From: Acanthacorydalis orientalis
Lineage: Eukaryota > Arthropoda > Insecta > Megaloptera > Corydalidae
Assembly (NCBI GenBank): GCA_034766995.1
Contig: CM068321.1
Coordinates: 15,701,526-15,765,525, forward strand
DNA length: 64,000 nucleotides
Reading direction: 5' to 3'
Position numbers and translations under genes: made by a program. The notes under the pieces are model-generated. The model saw nothing but the letters and a program-made list of their open reading frames with translations. It had not been told where the DNA came from and searched no databases. The first letter of the stretch is position 1; every line of letters starts with the position of its first letter. Shown here piece after piece: positions 1 to 13,873 of this stretch.

Positions 1-732
1 TGAAACATTTCCAATAAAAAAATCAATCAAACATTTAAAACAGAAAAGAGTTAATTATTGCTTAGATTTATTTAAAAATATATAAATAATAATATATAAG
101 ATGTAATATTTTATAACCAGCTTGTTATTTACAATACTATAAACAACAAGCACTATAAATTATTAAAGATAATAATAGGTACTCTTAAAATTATTACTAA
201 GGACTTATTAGTTTTAAATTGTTGATGAATCTTCTTTAAAAATATATGAAACCGATTTTAATTTAAATTTATTAAATACATGAACATCTTAGAGTAATTA
301 TAACACTTTTTAAAAGTAGTATAGAGATAACAAATATAACTGCTTAATAAATCAATTAATTAGAAATTTAAATTTAGTTTTCGTTAAAATAAGAAAATGT
401 AAATGTCTTAAATTGGAAAATTAATTATACTTTATACATTCTGTAACTTGAAAGAAAATTTTACGTCTTAATGTACTTTTCAGTTTACCACATATGACAT
501 AATATCAGACATTTTATTTTCTAACATCGTTACAGCTCAACATTGTTAAGAATGAAAACCATGTTAATGTAAGTAAAAGCATATAAATGTCTTACAATGT
601 AAGTATTGTTAAAAGGAGAAAGAAAAACTCGTATACGATTTATAAGATTACTCCTTTAATTAATTAACATGAAAAATGTTTAAATTTGCATAAATTTAAA
701 TTCTAAAAGAAGATAAGGACACTACTATAACA

Positions 733-735
<3 letters not shown>

Positions 736-795
<60 letters not shown>
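736..795. repeat. (TA)n microsatellite
   Basis: Uninterrupted TA dinucleotides, about 60 bp. Confidence 0.98.
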
Positions 796-798
<3 letters not shown>

Positions 799-980
799 TT
801 TATAAAAATAATATTTATTATTTACTCTTATTTATTTTTTTAATTTAAATATTTATGTAAAACGATATTCTGAGAATAATTCATGTGTATCAAACAGGAC
901 TGTATAAAAAAAATATGATATAAGAATGATGATGATCTAACATTAAAGTTTAGAACTACAATATATGTCTGTGGGAGGAA

Positions 981-1048
981 ATGAAGCGCCTTTGGTCATA
1001 TTACCTGCAATTTTACGGTTTTGTGGTATGCTTTGAGCTAACGTCAGA
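981..1048 (+). CDS. Candidate signal-peptide exon upstream of the dpr Ig exons
   Basis: In a GC-richer patch, ATG at 981 (context GGAGGAAATG) opens MKRLWSYYLQFYGFVVCF followed by ELTS. This has a basic start, a hydrophobic core and a polar end, as in a secretory signal. It could end at TCAGA|GTAATA (1048, phase 2) or earlier at TTTGTG|GTATGC (1026, phase 0). The phase-0 version would match the acceptor at 9714, but at least one more exon may intervene. Dpr proteins need a signal peptide and none is seen nearer the Ig exons. It could also be a chance 23-codon ORF. Confidence 0.25.
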
Positions 1049-1785
1049 GTAATAAGAAAATTGTAATATATTTTCACAGGCATGGAAATCTTACTTGCAT
1101 AAAACACGGGAACGAAATGACTTCTTTAGCTACATTAACATTACTTTTTCCGCATAAAAGTTTTACCCAAAATAAAGATATAATATGAAAATTTATATGC
1201 TGTTCTCCAGCTTCATTAGAATTAAAATAATAACATTTACTCTCTTGTTGTACTATAATTAGAGAGCATTTATTTTGGCCACTTCAATGAAAAATAAGTG
1301 GAAAAGTAGTATTTATGAAATAATAAAATTAAACCGTACTTGAACGTTATACATTTCTATACAAAAGGGATATAATTTCATTATACTTCTATATTGTGTA
1401 TAAAAACAGTTTATAAAAATGCATTTTGTACCATTTACTCGATCATATAATAAATAATTACATAATTTGATAACATTTTCGTTTGTTAATATAGAATTAA
1501 AATGTTTTGCGATAATTGGATGTTTTTAATTAAAATAGTATACATATGAATGAAATAAAAAATGAGCTATTTAATTGCACACTACATCAGAATTTTGTAA
1601 TTATTCAATTGAATTATCATAGAAAATTACATAATATGCAATTATTAATTACAAACATATGTCAAGTCCTTTAAATGCTAATTTTTTTTATATTCCACAC
1701 CATTAAAATTTAAATTGTGTGAAATAGAATATTTTTTAACCGCAAATATTTGTCGATAATTTTCTATAATACTTACACCCATAAG

Positions 1786-1800
1786 TATATATATATATAC

Positions 1801-1842
<42 letters not shown>
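1786..1842. repeat. (TA)n microsatellite with TACA interruptions
   Basis: About 57 bp with two C interruptions. Confidence 0.97.
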
Positions 1843-1848
<6 letters not shown>

Positions 1849-4830
1849 AATAAATCTTGAAGAAAAAATGTATTTTGTCTGTTTTTACTCATGGAAATTA
1901 AACATAGATGTGAATACTAAAATATTTCAGTAATTTCATGTATATTCACGAAAATAAGAACAGAGTATAAGAATAGAATATATATTAAGACGAAAAGTAT
2001 TATATATATTATAAGAAAAAAAATAAAAGTAGTTTCAATATTTTTCCAGAAAGGAGTAATTGTCAATAGGTATTGAAGAAATATACAAAATTGAGAGTCC
2101 AATGAAAAGATTCGAAAATATATTAGAATTTTCAGAATGTATTACAAAATGTATTTTTGGAGATGTGTAAAAATTTATCCATTTTTGTTACTACAAGTTT
2201 TGAGTTGTTACTCATAATTTCATGCAAAATTCTATTGAAAGCTATAAAAATTTAACAAACCATAGGCTAAAGTATTAGTCTCTATCTCGAAGCCTTATCC
2301 TTATTGACGAGTTAATTTCTGAAATAATATCACTTTCTGTTAGTTTATATTCATTTATAGATTACAATGAATTTTATGATCAAAATTATGAAAATCTGTC
2401 TAGTAGATCTTGAGTTTCTACTTTATAGACGTGCTAAGAAACTTAACTATTAAGAAATTGGATTGTGTATATATATATATATATATAAATAAATTTGTCT
2501 CCAACAAAATAAAATAATGTTGTAAATATAATAACAATAGTATGTAATTGTTAATGTAAATAGATGAGAAATACATCCAAAAGATAAGTGAAAAAAAAGT
2601 AAATAATAAGAAATACATAATTTAAAAAAGAAAAACTTAATAAATAATATAAATGTATCGAAAAATGCCTTGAAAATGTATTAGAAAAAGATATTAAATC
2701 TTTTAAATTCAAATATGTATATCGGAAAAGATCTCTACCTGTCATATGTTTGTATAATAATGATTATAATGGCTTTCCAAAGTTTTTGATGATATTGTTA
2801 ATCAGAACAATGCATTATGAAATTGGGTTATAGAAAATAATATTAATTAATATATTTGACTGAGAAAGATTCATAATTATATTATAAATGATAATATTGT
2901 TAATGAAAAAATCATATTATTAACAAAAACAATTCGTAAATATTCGCCATGATTAATTTTCCTGTAAAATTATTTGTCTTTTGTTATTTTCAATCTATTC
3001 ATATACAAAAAACCTTTAAATAACGTTCTATTTTAATTTTATTTTAAAACGAGAATAAAATAAAAAAATATTAGAAATGTTTTCATTCTGGAAATTAATT
3101 ACAGATTTACTTATGGTTGTGTGTAGTCGAGGTGGATTTTAACATAAGTTAATTTAAATCTGGCATAGATGAGTATCTTGAAAAAACAGAAAGCAATATA
3201 TTTACATTTTTAGTGTTTCACTGTTTGACTCAATATGGCTAATTGTATTATAGAGGAATAGAAAATATTATAATATTTAATTTATATGTTCAAAAGTGTA
3301 TATTACATGGTCTAAGATATAAATATTTTCATACTGCCATCGGTGAAAACCAGTACGTACTAACAATTCTGGTGTTTGTCTCTACTTAAAATCACATTCT
3401 GTGTGTTTTCCCTTGATGCTAGATGGTAGTGTATTCACAATCTGAATTAAATTCTAAATAATAGAAATCGTATTTCAAGATAGATCACTGTATTATTTAG
3501 AGAAATATAACTGGTTTTCATCCCAACTATTGTTTCCAGTTTATATCCTATACATATTTATAGATGAATAACCATAAAAAACAATACTATAATGAATAAT
3601 TTACGATGTATGGATAAATGTCTAATGAAATATACAATATTAATGGTTATTGTGTTCATGAAAATCACAATAGATGGCAATACAGATACTACCACTTGAT
3701 GTCGGATCAATACAGTAGATTCTCTGCAGATAGCGGAAATAATTCCCGGGCAAAATACGCCCGTTGTTAGTTTATTGAACCAAACAATGCATGCAAAAGT
3801 AATGAAGCATAAGAATATTCCCGTTCATGACGTACGGAATATTTTTATATTTAATTTGATTTGTAAATTATCCATGGATCAATAACTTCTCATGAACTTT
3901 GTTTTGTTTTCCGTCTCAAATTTCAACATATCAGTGATATTAAAATTTAATTCGAATCCGGAATTCTCTTCAATATACTTGTTTAACAATTAAACATTTT
4001 CCAAGTATATGGAAGAAAATAATAGTTTTTCTAGGTTTTTTTATGATGCCTGTAATTTTTATGTATATAATATACTTGCAGAATGCTGTCCAAGACATCT
4101 ATATTGTTATAAACAATTATACGTATTGATAGTATACCAAAATATTTTATATAGAGTAGTAAATTTTATTAAATACCTTTACAAAAATGTTAAATACTTT
4201 TAGTAGAAGTAGATGAATAAATATCCGAAAATGCGATATTATCTAATGAGAATAAAAGAAGTATAGTAACTGATAAAATAATATAATGCTCATAATGATA
4301 AAGTACCTTTATATATATATGTATAAAAATAAATTATTTATTTAGTCATAAGAGGTGAGCTTTCATATATTCTACTACATAATAAAGTTCTGAAACTTCT
4401 GTAGTGATGTTTTATAAAATCTGTAGATGAGTTTTGTTTAATTTGATCGACATCATTCGTATAGTGAAGAATAGATAAGAAAATACATAATATTTGCAAA
4501 ATCATTTGCGTTACAAATGATATAATTTACAGATTGTACTACATAATTACTCTAATGTGTTTATGTTTACACTAAAATGTTTACCGCCTATATAATGTTA
4601 GAATAATTTATTATACAATATTATATAATTAGTTGGTAGAGTTTTAATTAGTTTCACGTCGGTGAAATATGAATTTTATTATACTGACGAATATTTGTAT
4701 AGGAAGTTTTCTAATCTACTAATACCATTTTTAACTAATAGATCAAAGTCCATGTGCTTTAGTTTTTGTTTAATATGTCAGCGTGTACTTAATTTTTTTG
4801 GATTTCTACAAACATAGCGTTACATTATTG

Positions 4831-4877
<47 letters not shown>

Positions 4878-7006
4878 TAGATATAAGTTCTGATCAATCT
4901 ATTAGTAAGAAGAAGCCAAGGAAATTTTATTTGTAGCATTTTAAAAAATTAACCGAATTAACAGTTAGTTACATGTTGGATAAAGAATGTCAATTTGTGA
5001 ATTAATTAACCCCCAAAACCATAAAAACGTGCTTATTTACTGATATGTTTCCTTCATATATTAGGTTAATCAAAATTTGATAAAATATTTTCGTACTCTT
5101 TTAATCATTATTTTTTTTGAACATTTTTAAATCTATTATATTTTTATTCTTTTAACTCATTTCAATTGTAATTAAAATTATATTTTTACTTTAAAATATT
5201 GTAAACGGTACGATATACTCTTAGTAAAATTTCATTAAAAATGCATTTATATATATAAATGTAATATATAATGGTACTGTTTGTTGTGTTTAATACAAAT
5301 GAAACACTAGTAAAACTATAAATTATATAAATTTGATCTCAATCAATCTAATGTGCGTATTTGAAAATATAATGATTCATTTTAACTCCGCTTTAAACTG
5401 TTTCTTTTTAAAAAGTTCCTTTTATAATGAAATCGTTGTCTCGTGAGATTGAAATCAGTTGAATACAATTTTCCTCAGACAAAATTTGAAGAAGATAGTT
5501 TATATAACTAAAATATTAAATAATTAAAAAAATCAATTTTGAACACCACGTAACTGTTTTTCTTTAAAAATCATATTATATGAATCACCTAGTATATATT
5601 TATACGTTATACTTCCATAGATCTAATAGTTATTTAGATTATAATTTATTTTATACAAGGATTTATTTCTGTTTAAAACATGCATCTACGAAGTCTACGT
5701 ATTTCAATTTTCAAATATATATTCTATGGTTAATATTCTCTTACAAAAGTTATTATTACAATAGAAACCATACTATTAACTTACACTTACCATTTTTCAT
5801 ACATTCCATTCATGAACATTACATAGTTTCATTAAAGAGACATAGAATAAATTGAGGCTTGCTATTAAAACATTCAGATATGAATGTCTAGACAAGTTAA
5901 TTATGACCTTTGTTTATATATATATATATACAATTTGTAGGTGCAGAGAGAAAGGACAGACAATATAAATAATGTATGTGCAAGTTCTTAAAATTTAAAC
6001 AGCATAAAGTTATCTTATGTTAAAGATAGTTGAAATAGTACATGAGAAAAATATTTAGTATAAAAACAAATAATTAAATCATATAACGTATTTATTCATA
6101 TGAAAAATATTAACCTATTTTAAGCATATATATATATATATATATATATATATTACTAGAGAAGTTATATTGAACTAATGACAAATATATCCAAAGTGCT
6201 ATATGTAATAATTTATGATGACAGTCAGATGAATGATAACTAAAAATAATGTTACTTGACAATACTTGTTGAAATTACTAAATGCAAAGTGGAAACTACT
6301 TGACTGTGTAGTGGTTGATAAAAAAAGAACAGTAATACTTAATTATTTTTAAAAAAATGTTATTTTTTTAATCCGACTTAATGCTATCCGTTCAATGTCA
6401 GTAGAGTACGATTTAACTTAAAGGTATTTATTCAAGCGAGACTATTTCTTTAAAAAAGTATAATATTATAACATGCTTTAGTTGTTATTTAAAACAAAGC
6501 TATATCCAGACATAATTTTATGAAAAATTATCAATTCAGAATACTATATTAATTTTTTTTTTTATGAGATATCTTTACCATACTTCAAAATAATGTAATT
6601 ATAAATCAATGAATCAATTATAAAATTCAAACATTTATTCGAAAATATAAAAAATACTTTTCACAAATCATCAAGTTAATTTATATTTTTCACAGTCTAA
6701 CTTAAAAGAATGAACCTAAATGAAAACATTTGATTAATTAGTCAAGCAAATATCACATAAATGATGGAATGCTTTTCATAAATAAGAGATAATGGCTATT
6801 TTATTAAATTAATAACTGATTTTAATATAAAATTTACTTGATAAAAATATTTATTCATATACGGAAAAAATAATAACACTTGATGGGAAATGAAAGGCAA
6901 TGTAAATGAAAATGTGTAATATATCTAAAATATATTAAACTCATAAATACGATATATATATATATATATATATGTATATTAACTTGACACATATACAAAC
7001 ACACAA

Positions 7007-7012
<6 letters not shown>

Positions 7013-7054
<42 letters not shown>
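7013..7054. repeat. (TA)n microsatellite
   Basis: Follows a short (CA)-rich stretch. Confidence 0.97.
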
Positions 7055-7058
<4 letters not shown>

Positions 7059-7310
7059 ATAATTTGCATCTTCAATATATTAAATCAATATCAGTTCAAG
7101 TAATGCATGTACATGACTTGCAGTTGATTTTCTCTAGAATATCGAACTTACAGTTAATAATTAACATTGCATCCAACTAATTATTTAATGCATAAAGTCA
7201 ACGTAAGACGTGTATTCTACTACGTGTTAGTTTACTTGAGAGAGATTATTTCATATGATTATCTATGAATTTCTATGAAATCACATAGACATAGGACCTT
7301 ATCCATTGCT

Positions 7311-7341
<31 letters not shown>

Positions 7342-7778
7342 GGATAAACTATAAATGTTTATAAATAAATATACATTTTTTATAAATAAATATATGTAAT
7401 TTATTACGTTCTTTACTTCTTATTGATTTTTGATTCATTTTTTTTAGTTAAATAAATCAAAAACCTTTTAATTTACTGCCTGTTTACAGAAAACAATTAT
7501 GAATGATCTGAAAAAAATATTTTAAAAAGTTGAGAAAATATTTGAGATATAACTATTGAATCTTTTCTTTCTTAGATTTTTTATTAAAATGAGAAGTAAT
7601 ATTAGTTGAACAATAATTCTTTGAAAACTTATATTTAGAATAAATGAATAATTTATTTCGGCATATATTTTAATTATAAAACATGTTTATAAAATCATTT
7701 TTTTTGGGAAATAGTTACGTATGTTATAAACTAAATAATAATAAATAAGAACTCAAAGCACATTCTTAAATACAAATT

Positions 7779-7796
7779 TTATCACTTAAGTGATAA
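7779..7796. promoter_or_regulatory. 18-bp perfect palindrome with CACTTAAGTG core
   Basis: TTATCACTTAAGTGATAA is a perfect palindrome. CACTTAA is the classic NK2-class homeodomain core (tinman/vnd type), here as two inverted overlapping copies, 150 bp before the hairpin at 7942. Binding is inference only. Confidence 0.25.
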
Positions 7797-7941
7797 GTTA
7801 AATAAAATTATAGGCATATTATAATCTCGAGACTACTAAAATATCAACTACTGAACACTTAGAATAATGTTTTAAAAATGTTTCTTCATGCTATTGTTCT
7901 TTTTTACCTGTTATTCATTGTTCTCGACTAACCCTGCAAGT

Positions 7942-8047
7942 CATGTGTGAGTTTCTTTCCTCTACGACCGGTTCCAGCTTTTGTCTTGAATTCAGTTCAA
8001 GATGATGAAAGTGAAAACAATTCGTAGAAGAAAGGAACTCATACATG
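7942..8047 (+). ncRNA. Pre-miRNA-like hairpin
   Basis: Arms 7942-7990 and 7996-8047 fold on a 5-nt loop. The outer 26 positions (from CATGTGTGAGTTTC against its partner ending CATACATG) pair with two G-U wobbles and one mismatch. The inner part pairs with several internal mismatches and a small bulge, closing with CTTGAA/TTCAAG. Pairing does not extend clearly beyond the arms. The length (about 106 nt), imperfect stem, tight loop and higher GC than surroundings are what animal miRNA precursors show. Pairing alone does not fix the strand. I do not recognise a known mature sequence in either arm. An old foldback element is the alternative. Confidence 0.45.
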
Positions 8048-8458
8048 GCATATCATCATAAATGAAGAAAAGTATACATAGACATTATTTTAATATATTT
8101 TGAGACCTAATTCAGTTAATCATTGTTATTATGCTATATAATAATATTTACATCGAATTGAAGTTAGATTTATAAATTACTTTCATTAAAAAGTGTCTAT
8201 TTTTGTTGAGAAATTTTCTTAATTGACTGTTGATTTATGAAAACTTAAATATAAATTTTGAGTTTAAAAATCTAGATTAAGTTTTTTCAAAGCTTTGTCT
8301 GAACATACAATCGAACGGAAATAGAATAAAAGAGGGAACTATCATGAAGGATCAATCACTTAGTACTTTCAACTATGTGGTTGCTAAATTAGTATTTTTT
8401 AGTACTTGAATGGAACGATTATTTGTTTCTCTTGTAAGAAATAAATTTTATTCATTAT

Positions 8459-8493
<35 letters not shown>
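8459..8493. repeat. (CT)n(AT)n compound microsatellite
   Basis: A pyrimidine (CT)n run passes directly into (AT)n; this is the only clear (CT)n run of this length in the window. Confidence 0.97.
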
Positions 8494-9216
8494 CAAATGT
8501 ACTACTTCTTGTTTATGTATGTATGAATTAATTTGCATAATACTTCAACAATACGTTGTCTATGTATCATACGTAGTTCCAATTACTATTTCGTCTTATA
8601 TGAGAAACTCTTCACCAAGTCTCAGGTGAATTGCGTTTTGCTCTGACATTGTTTGCTTGTAAGTTAAGAGTTTTAGTTAAATTGAACATAAAATATGTAA
8701 ACGTTGGGAATATACGTATTTAGTTCACTTCATGCAGAGCTATTGGCACACTAATTGAGTTGATAACGGCAAGTCCAGACAACAGAACAATTCAAATCAT
8801 AGATTTCAGTTAATGACAAGTCAACAGACGGTTTATTGCCCTCTCGGACTATTGTATAAGTAAGTAGATGTCAACATATGGCATCATTAATACTGTACAC
8901 TAATATTAATCAAAATAAGCTGATTTATTACAAATGGACATGTAAATAAATAATAGTTAACTGAATTCTAGAGAGAGCAATATAAATATTTACCTTTTTA
9001 AAGTGATGAAAATCGATAAAAGATTTTTAAACATGAACTCGATAATATAGTTCCGTTATATTAAATATACGATTAAAAACAATTAATACATTTATTTTAT
9101 AAAAAATCAGTTTTATGTTAATAAAATACTTTTAATGACTTTGTATTATTTAATAGAAAATAAAGTTGTATTACTTTATTCTTCAGGTTTATTATTTTTT
9201 ATTTTTTAATGTATTA

Positions 9217-9221
<5 letters not shown>

Positions 9222-9271
<50 letters not shown>
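9222..9271. repeat. (TA)n microsatellite
   Basis: About 50 bp, uninterrupted. Confidence 0.98.
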
Positions 9272-9274
<3 letters not shown>

Positions 9275-9702
9275 AAAGGTATTTATTGTATAAAAAATCT
9301 CACTATAAGCGATATTTTCTGTTAAAACTATAATTAAAACTATGTTGCTGATAAAATATTATATAAAGTGTTTCGTTAGAATTAATTTTTGTGCATTTAT
9401 ATTTTTTTAAATAGTTATTTTAAAAAATATTCTTTTCTTACTAAAATTCATTAGGATTTTAACATAAAATCCTAGCGTAAATAAACAATCATGTCTTAAA
9501 TAAGTCTATAATATATTTAAACTTTAAGCTTATAAAAAAGGTAGTTACATGTAATTTATAAGTTTTATCCTATAACAATTTTTCAAACACATCTACTACA
9601 ACATTTTACTTTCACGCTTGTACATATATATATATATATATATATTGTTACACATGTCGAGGGTAAAAAAAATTGATGGGCGCCGTGCGGTCACTGTTAC
9701 AG

Positions 9703-9938
9703 GAGGTCGCCAGGAGAGGAGTAGTTCAGCAGGCAGCGGGGATCATTCGTGGCTCACGAAAACGGATTACGCGCGCCACCACAACTCGATCCAAAAGTAC
9801 CCTGGGGGTAAACCGCCACCCACTGCAGCGCGACCGCGCGCAAGTATCTTCGTCAGCCCCAATTGTACAGAAGTGTTAGCGCAGATCGGTACGACGGCTA
9901 TGCTACATTGTGAGGTCTCAGATTTAGGGGAAAGCACG
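9703..9938 (+). CDS. dpr: dpr gene, exon with N-terminal part of Ig1
   Basis: The exon encodes a Ser/Arg/Pro-rich leader (ERSSSAGSGDHSWLTKTDY and KPPPTAARPRASIF) and the first strands of Ig1 (VLAQIGTTAMLHCEVSDLGEST) with the first core Cys. The donor is ACG|GTAATT at 9938/9939, phase 0, and joins cleanly to VTWIRKK of the next exon. The segment is strikingly GC-rich in an AT-rich setting. The 5' boundary is uncertain: possible acceptors are TGTTACAG (exon from 9703), GTCGCCAG (from 9714) and CCCACTGCAG (from 9829). The frame stays open upstream to 9618, but that part is (TA)n. A second long reading at 9673-9879 is in the wrong frame for Ig. A (TA)n tract begins 30 bp after the donor. Confidence 0.85.
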
Positions 9939-9966
9939 GTAATTTTCTACAGTTGTTTTTTATGTA

Positions 9967-10013
<47 letters not shown>

Positions 10014-10222
10014 TATATGTACATATATACTTTTAGTACATACATCTATACACTTATTTATTTATTGATCTAATGTTTTAGTATTAAAAAAACACAAATT
10101 TCAAGTGTTATTATTAAATATTAAGGAGAATATAATTTATAAATAAAAGTAATATTAAAAACTTATAACTTATAAGACATTTTGAATATATTTTTGTATA
10201 TTTTCATAACATATTTTAAGAG

Positions 10223-10256
<34 letters not shown>

Positions 10257-11808
10257 TCAGAATTTAATTTATTTTTTATTTTTCCTCCTATTCGAATTAT
10301 ATGATTACATTTTGAAATTATATTTAGAGAAATATATTATCTTCTTCAATGATGTTTCTTAATTGCATATCTTGTTTATTCATATAATTTTACTTAACTG
10401 TATCTTAAATATATATATATATGTATATGTATGATTAAAACTATAAATTAACACGTGTATATGTCGAAACAAAATAATTGATCAAATTCAATAACAAAGT
10501 AACCTTATATGTAAATATAATCCTGGAATATAATGAATGAAATCTTGGACAAAAACAATGCATGCAACCGAACAGTTTTAGGTATTCTGACTTTTATTAA
10601 AAAAGTAAAATCTATGGAAGGTGTGAAATCAAATAAGTTATATTTATTGTAAATGAATTTCAAAATTAAATGAGTTAGAGTTATGAATAAATGACAGAAA
10701 ACGTATTACTATCTCTATCAGTTTATATATTTTATGAAATTTTGTAGAGGTAGTGAGATTCATTTTCCTTCTAATATTGGGCCACTTATTATTGTTATGA
10801 AGAACTTTCGTAACTTTTCAGTTATTTTTTTTAAAGAACTATTATTTTTTTTAATTATACTTAAGGATAGTACTTACGTAGTACTTGTTTCACTTTTATG
10901 TATCGTCTATAGTTGACATTTTAAAACGTATTTGAAATTTACCTGCAAAAACATTACAAGTGCTGAACTGGCTATAAATACTATGCGAAACTCTGATGAA
11001 ACAATAACTATATTATGAATTATAATTTTATTTTTATTTTACTTTTTTTTAAAGTGTAAATGATTACAACTTTATTTTTATTTCAAGTTTATATTTATTC
11101 ACTGTTCTAAATTAATTATTATCAAACAATAAACATGACTTGTGGCTGTGGAAAATATGGTTATAGTAAACAAATATATTTAATTAAAATTATATATATA
11201 TATATATTTATTAATATATATTAATTAATTTTCTATAAATAACCCATTATGTATAAAATAATTATAAAAAAATAAAATCTTTCTGAAAAAACAGTATAAA
11301 AATCTTTTATTAAAAATGTAATCATATATGAATGTACTTCAAACATTGTACATAAAACACGTACAGGTTAGCTTGTTGTTAAAGTATTTGATGAGAAATC
11401 AGATCGCACGTTATTGTATAACTCAATTCTGTTATAATACTCTAACGAAACGTTGTGTTTATTATCAACGTAAGTATATTTTCGACAGATACTTCACCGC
11501 TATTACACGAATAGAACAAACAAATTAAATATTTCACGACTACAACATGAACCCTCGTCAAACAAATTTCACGTGCTGAAATAATTAATAATGTATTTAC
11601 TTCCGGTAACAGTATACGCGTTTTCATGTTAACGGGTACTCATATTCGCTTTGATGCTATTCTCAAGATAAGTATTTTCAGTTTCAGTCAATCGTTTTCA
11701 TAACTTTCACGTATGACATATTTTATGGATTTAACATTTTAGGTTTCGGTAACATGTTTTCATACATCGTATATATTACACACCTACATTTATCCACTTG
11801 TTGTACCG

Positions 11809-11870
<62 letters not shown>

Positions 11871-12894
11871 AATGTATGTATACACTTATGTTATATATTA
11901 AATATTTCTCTCCAAACTTTTGGTACAAAATTCAAGTGTATTGATTTTAACACAGTTATTTTAAACATTAATTTTAATTGATATTTCATAATAAATCGTA
12001 ATTAAAAAATATTCACTAAGAATAAAAAAATGTATAAATTTATAGAATGAGATTTTAGTGAAGATTAGGTAAATATATGGAAGATTAATATATAGAAGAG
12101 AAATATATAGAATGAATAAATAGAAAATAAATAAATGATGAGTCACAAATACAAGAGAAGATTAATATATAGAATTAGATTTTTTGTATTTTAAAATTGT
12201 AGAGATAATGAAATCGTTATCAAAATACACATGAGCAGTTATTAAAAATGGTTAATAATATATTTTAAACATTTTTGTACCGAATTTTGTTGGGTTTTGA
12301 TCTACTAAAAAATAGTTAAACAAATTTATATCTATTTATATTTTGTATCTATTTGGATGAATATATATATAAGTTAATCATTTTCAGATTAATTTGATGA
12401 GATTCTCTATTTTTTGGTTCTTTCTTTTTTATTTTAATTATTGTTATGCTATTGGTGGTAATTCATAATTTTTTTTATATATTGAAATTCTTATCTTTCT
12501 ATAGTGCTTCACCACCTACCATTATCAATATGTATTCTATCAAATCATCTCTTTTTTCTAATACTTTTATAAACTTCCGCATCTTTTACTTATTCTAAAT
12601 ACTTACTTCTTTGTTAATTCATTCATTTTCGTTATTTTAATATTAAGTGTCCAATGTCTTATTCCCAACAGTTTCTAAATTACCTCTCTTGCTTACAATT
12701 AAATCAATACTTTATGCATACCTCAGCATCATTCATTTTTTTTCTTTTAAAACAAATACTATTAGAAGAGAGATTTTTTTAAGCAAGGAACTTTTACTTG
12801 GTCGACAAGACTAATAATTTTTTAAGACTTTCACCATTTCTCTATATTTTATTTTTTTAAAATACTCGAATTCTTTAATTTTAATCAATATTTG

Positions 12895-12945
<51 letters not shown>

Positions 12946-12956
12946 GTATATATATA

Positions 12957-13000
<44 letters not shown>

Positions 13001-13839
13001 TATATAAGATATAAGTTAGTATTATTTTTAAAGTTGAAAAATATTTTCAGGTTATAACAATGTATATTCTCTAATTTCTCATTCAAGTTATTCAGTTAAA
13101 ACAATATTTTCCTGTTACTTTAATTGAGCTTCAATGTCGTTCCTTTTTGAGTTTATTAACAACGTTTTCAGTCCTATAACTATGTAATAACTGTTTTTAT
13201 TTGGAACTGAACCAGAACTACTTGTAAATATGTAATAATTGTTTAAAGGAACCCAGAGTGTAAGATAAAATAATAATACTAGAAGAACTGAATTCAAGTT
13301 CGAATAATCTTTAAAGATTAATTATAAAAATAAATCCTGATATAGTTCAATGAAATAAATGAATTCAATTCCATTATCTCAAGTAGAACACATGATAATT
13401 CAGAAGCATGAAATAAATAACATATCTCTAAACAACTGCCACGCAAACACAAATCGTTTGTTCTTTCTAGATTATACTAATATCTGCAATACGGTCTTCC
13501 GATTATCTTTTAACATCGTTCCCTTGTCGGTTTCTGTAGCTTATTGCTTTTTCGTTAATTTCTTATACTTCCAACATTTCTTATATCGCTACCGCTTTTA
13601 TGTCCAAATGTCTCCAGTCGCATAATAAATACGTCGCTATCGTACATATAAATCACATTTCTGAGGGTTGAATTTTAATTAGATCTTTTTGCGTCAGTAT
13701 TAAATTTTACTGCCAGATACAAGTATGACAGCAAATATTAATGTATTCCATAATCTTCTATAGTCTTAATATAATTCAAGTATACATGTATATAATTACG
13801 TCAATAGGCACACACTAGGGGAAATTTTCTCATATATAC

Positions 13840-13873
<34 letters not shown>

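Larger units (their letters stand above)
1..7900. other. AT-rich stretch, upstream region or first intron of dpr
   Basis: No convincing gene apart from the weak candidate exon at 981. There are (TA)n tracts near 736, 1786, 2467, 4832, 6126, 6951, 7013 and 7313. A small GC-richer patch at 3711-3830 has no supported reading. ORFs of 60-91 codons (for example 5580-5855) are non-repetitive but lack recognisable domains and are expected by chance. Confidence 0.5.
8048..9702. other. Non-coding stretch before the Ig1 exon
   Basis: Mostly AT-rich. It contains a (CT)n(AT)n tract at 8459-8493, a (TA)n tract at 9222-9271 and another at 9624-9645 just before the Ig1 exon. A slightly GC-richer section at 8600-8880 has no frame open for long. 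Nothing else is supported. Confidence 0.5.

Noticed and set aside
3320..3700. Repeated ATGGTAGT/GCCATC-like words suggesting an inverted repeat
   Set aside because: Pairing breaks down after about ten bases in each trial alignment; not better than chance.
5580..5855. 91-codon plus-strand ORF
   Set aside because: Tyr/Phe/His-rich translation of AT-rich DNA, no motif, no splice or promoter context.
9673..9879. ORF overlapping the dpr Ig1 exon
   Set aside because: It is in a different frame from the Ig reading; the GC-rich coding exon simply lacks stops in this frame.
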